From Spirochaetales bacterium UBA4629 (GTDB taxonomy: Bacteria > Spirochaetota > Spirochaetia > Sphaerochaetales > Sphaerochaetaceae): a stretch of 6,236 nt of DNA. This document shows, in pieces, positions 6,011 to 6,236 of this stretch. The translations under genes and the position numbers were made by a program. Location of the stretch: the NCBI GenBank assembly GCA_002406055.1, contig DHMZ01000085.1, forward strand, positions 1 through 6,236, written 5' to 3'. The stretch's first letter is position 1. Every line of letters begins with the position of its first letter. Under the pieces are notes generated by a model. That model saw only the letters and a list, made by a program, of their open reading frames with translations. It was not told where the DNA came from and made no database searches.

Positions 6011-6169
6011 CTACTTAGTTATCATTTTTGTAGAGCGCTTTATGATGTTAGTAGCAGAAAGAATAAACCCTTCTGTTACAAAAGGTGAGTTTTCTATAGT
6101 GGTATTCTGAGGCTCTCTAATTGATATTTGGGCTCTTCGAGTATAACTTGTGGGTAAAACGATGAGCAT
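6011..6169 (-). CDS. Possible small ORF, 52 residues, unknown function
   Basis: On the minus strand AAGGAGG (6183-6177) lies 7 bases before an ATG at 6169, an ideal Shine-Dalgarno arrangement and among the strongest in the window. The frame runs 52 codons to TAG at 6013-6011. The product begins MLIVLPTSYTRRAQISIR and contains ENSPFVTEGFILSATNIIKR. It is basic, with no membrane helix or signal peptide and no domain that I recognise. A weak TTGTGT/TAAGAC pair upstream could be a promoter. The opposite strand has no competing gene with a ribosome-binding site, only a 22-codon frame. The ORF could be a real small protein, the end of a decayed gene, or chance. I see nothing else in the rest of 5970-6236. 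Confidence 0.35.
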   Translation of the reverse strand: MLIVLPTSYTRRAQISIREPQNTTIENSPFVTEGFILSATNIIKRSTKMITK

Positions 6170-6236
6170 TAGCTAGCCTCCTTCTCTTTAATGTCTTACA
6201 GGTAAGGGAGTTTAACACAAATAAATCATATCAAGC

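Noticed and set aside
6008..6021. TAACTA-CT-TAGTTA palindrome at the end of the small ORF
   Set aside because: A two-base loop cannot form a stable hairpin and no T-run follows on the minus strand, so it is not called a terminator.
1..6236. tRNA, rRNA, CRISPR array, insertion sequence, attachment site or riboswitch
   Set aside because: No cloverleaf, rRNA segment, spaced direct-repeat array, transposase with terminal repeats or long structured leader was seen on either strand.

Overview
The window looks like chromosomal DNA from a low-GC spirochaete, probably Treponema or a gut relative. The main clue is the signal peptide of the solute-binding protein, which ends in LFANGSKE, a style I associate with spirochaete binding proteins. 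The AT-rich codon use and the efflux pump, which implies a double-membrane cell, agree with this. The assignment is inference: no rRNA or other marker gene is present.

Layout. (1) Positions 1-2019, minus strand: a two-gene RND efflux operon. The membrane-fusion protein gene comes first and is complete. The inner-membrane RND pump gene follows one base later and is cut by the left edge. (2) Positions 2020-2277: a very AT-rich divergent control region with a sigma-70-like promoter for each side and an imperfect dyad around the right-hand one. (3) Positions 2278-2862, plus strand: a TetR-family regulator, the likely controller of the pump, probably translated from a leaderless mRNA. (4) Positions 2855-3277, minus strand: a small polytopic membrane protein of unknown function that overlaps the regulator tail to tail by 8 bp. 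(5) Positions 3278-3639: no intact gene. There are short open stretches that may be the broken end of an older gene, then the ABC operon promoter with two overlapping inverted repeats. (6) Positions 3640-5863, plus strand: a complete polar amino-acid ABC importer in the order binding protein, permease, ATPase, closed by an intrinsic terminator at 5911-5969. (7) Positions 5970-6236: mostly empty, with one possible 52-residue minus-strand ORF behind a very good Shine-Dalgarno sequence.

How the genes work together. The fusion protein and pump would form the inner-membrane and periplasmic parts of a tripartite exporter; no TolC-like outer-membrane gene is visible, though the operon continues off the left edge. 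The TetR protein probably represses itself, the pump, or both until a ligand binds. The ABC operon is a separate unit that captures an amino acid in the periplasm and imports it with ATP. The gene families are ordinary. The points worth a second look are the leaderless regulator promoter inside a dyad, the paired inverted repeats at the ABC promoter, the uncharacterised membrane protein, the possible gene remnant and the small ORF.
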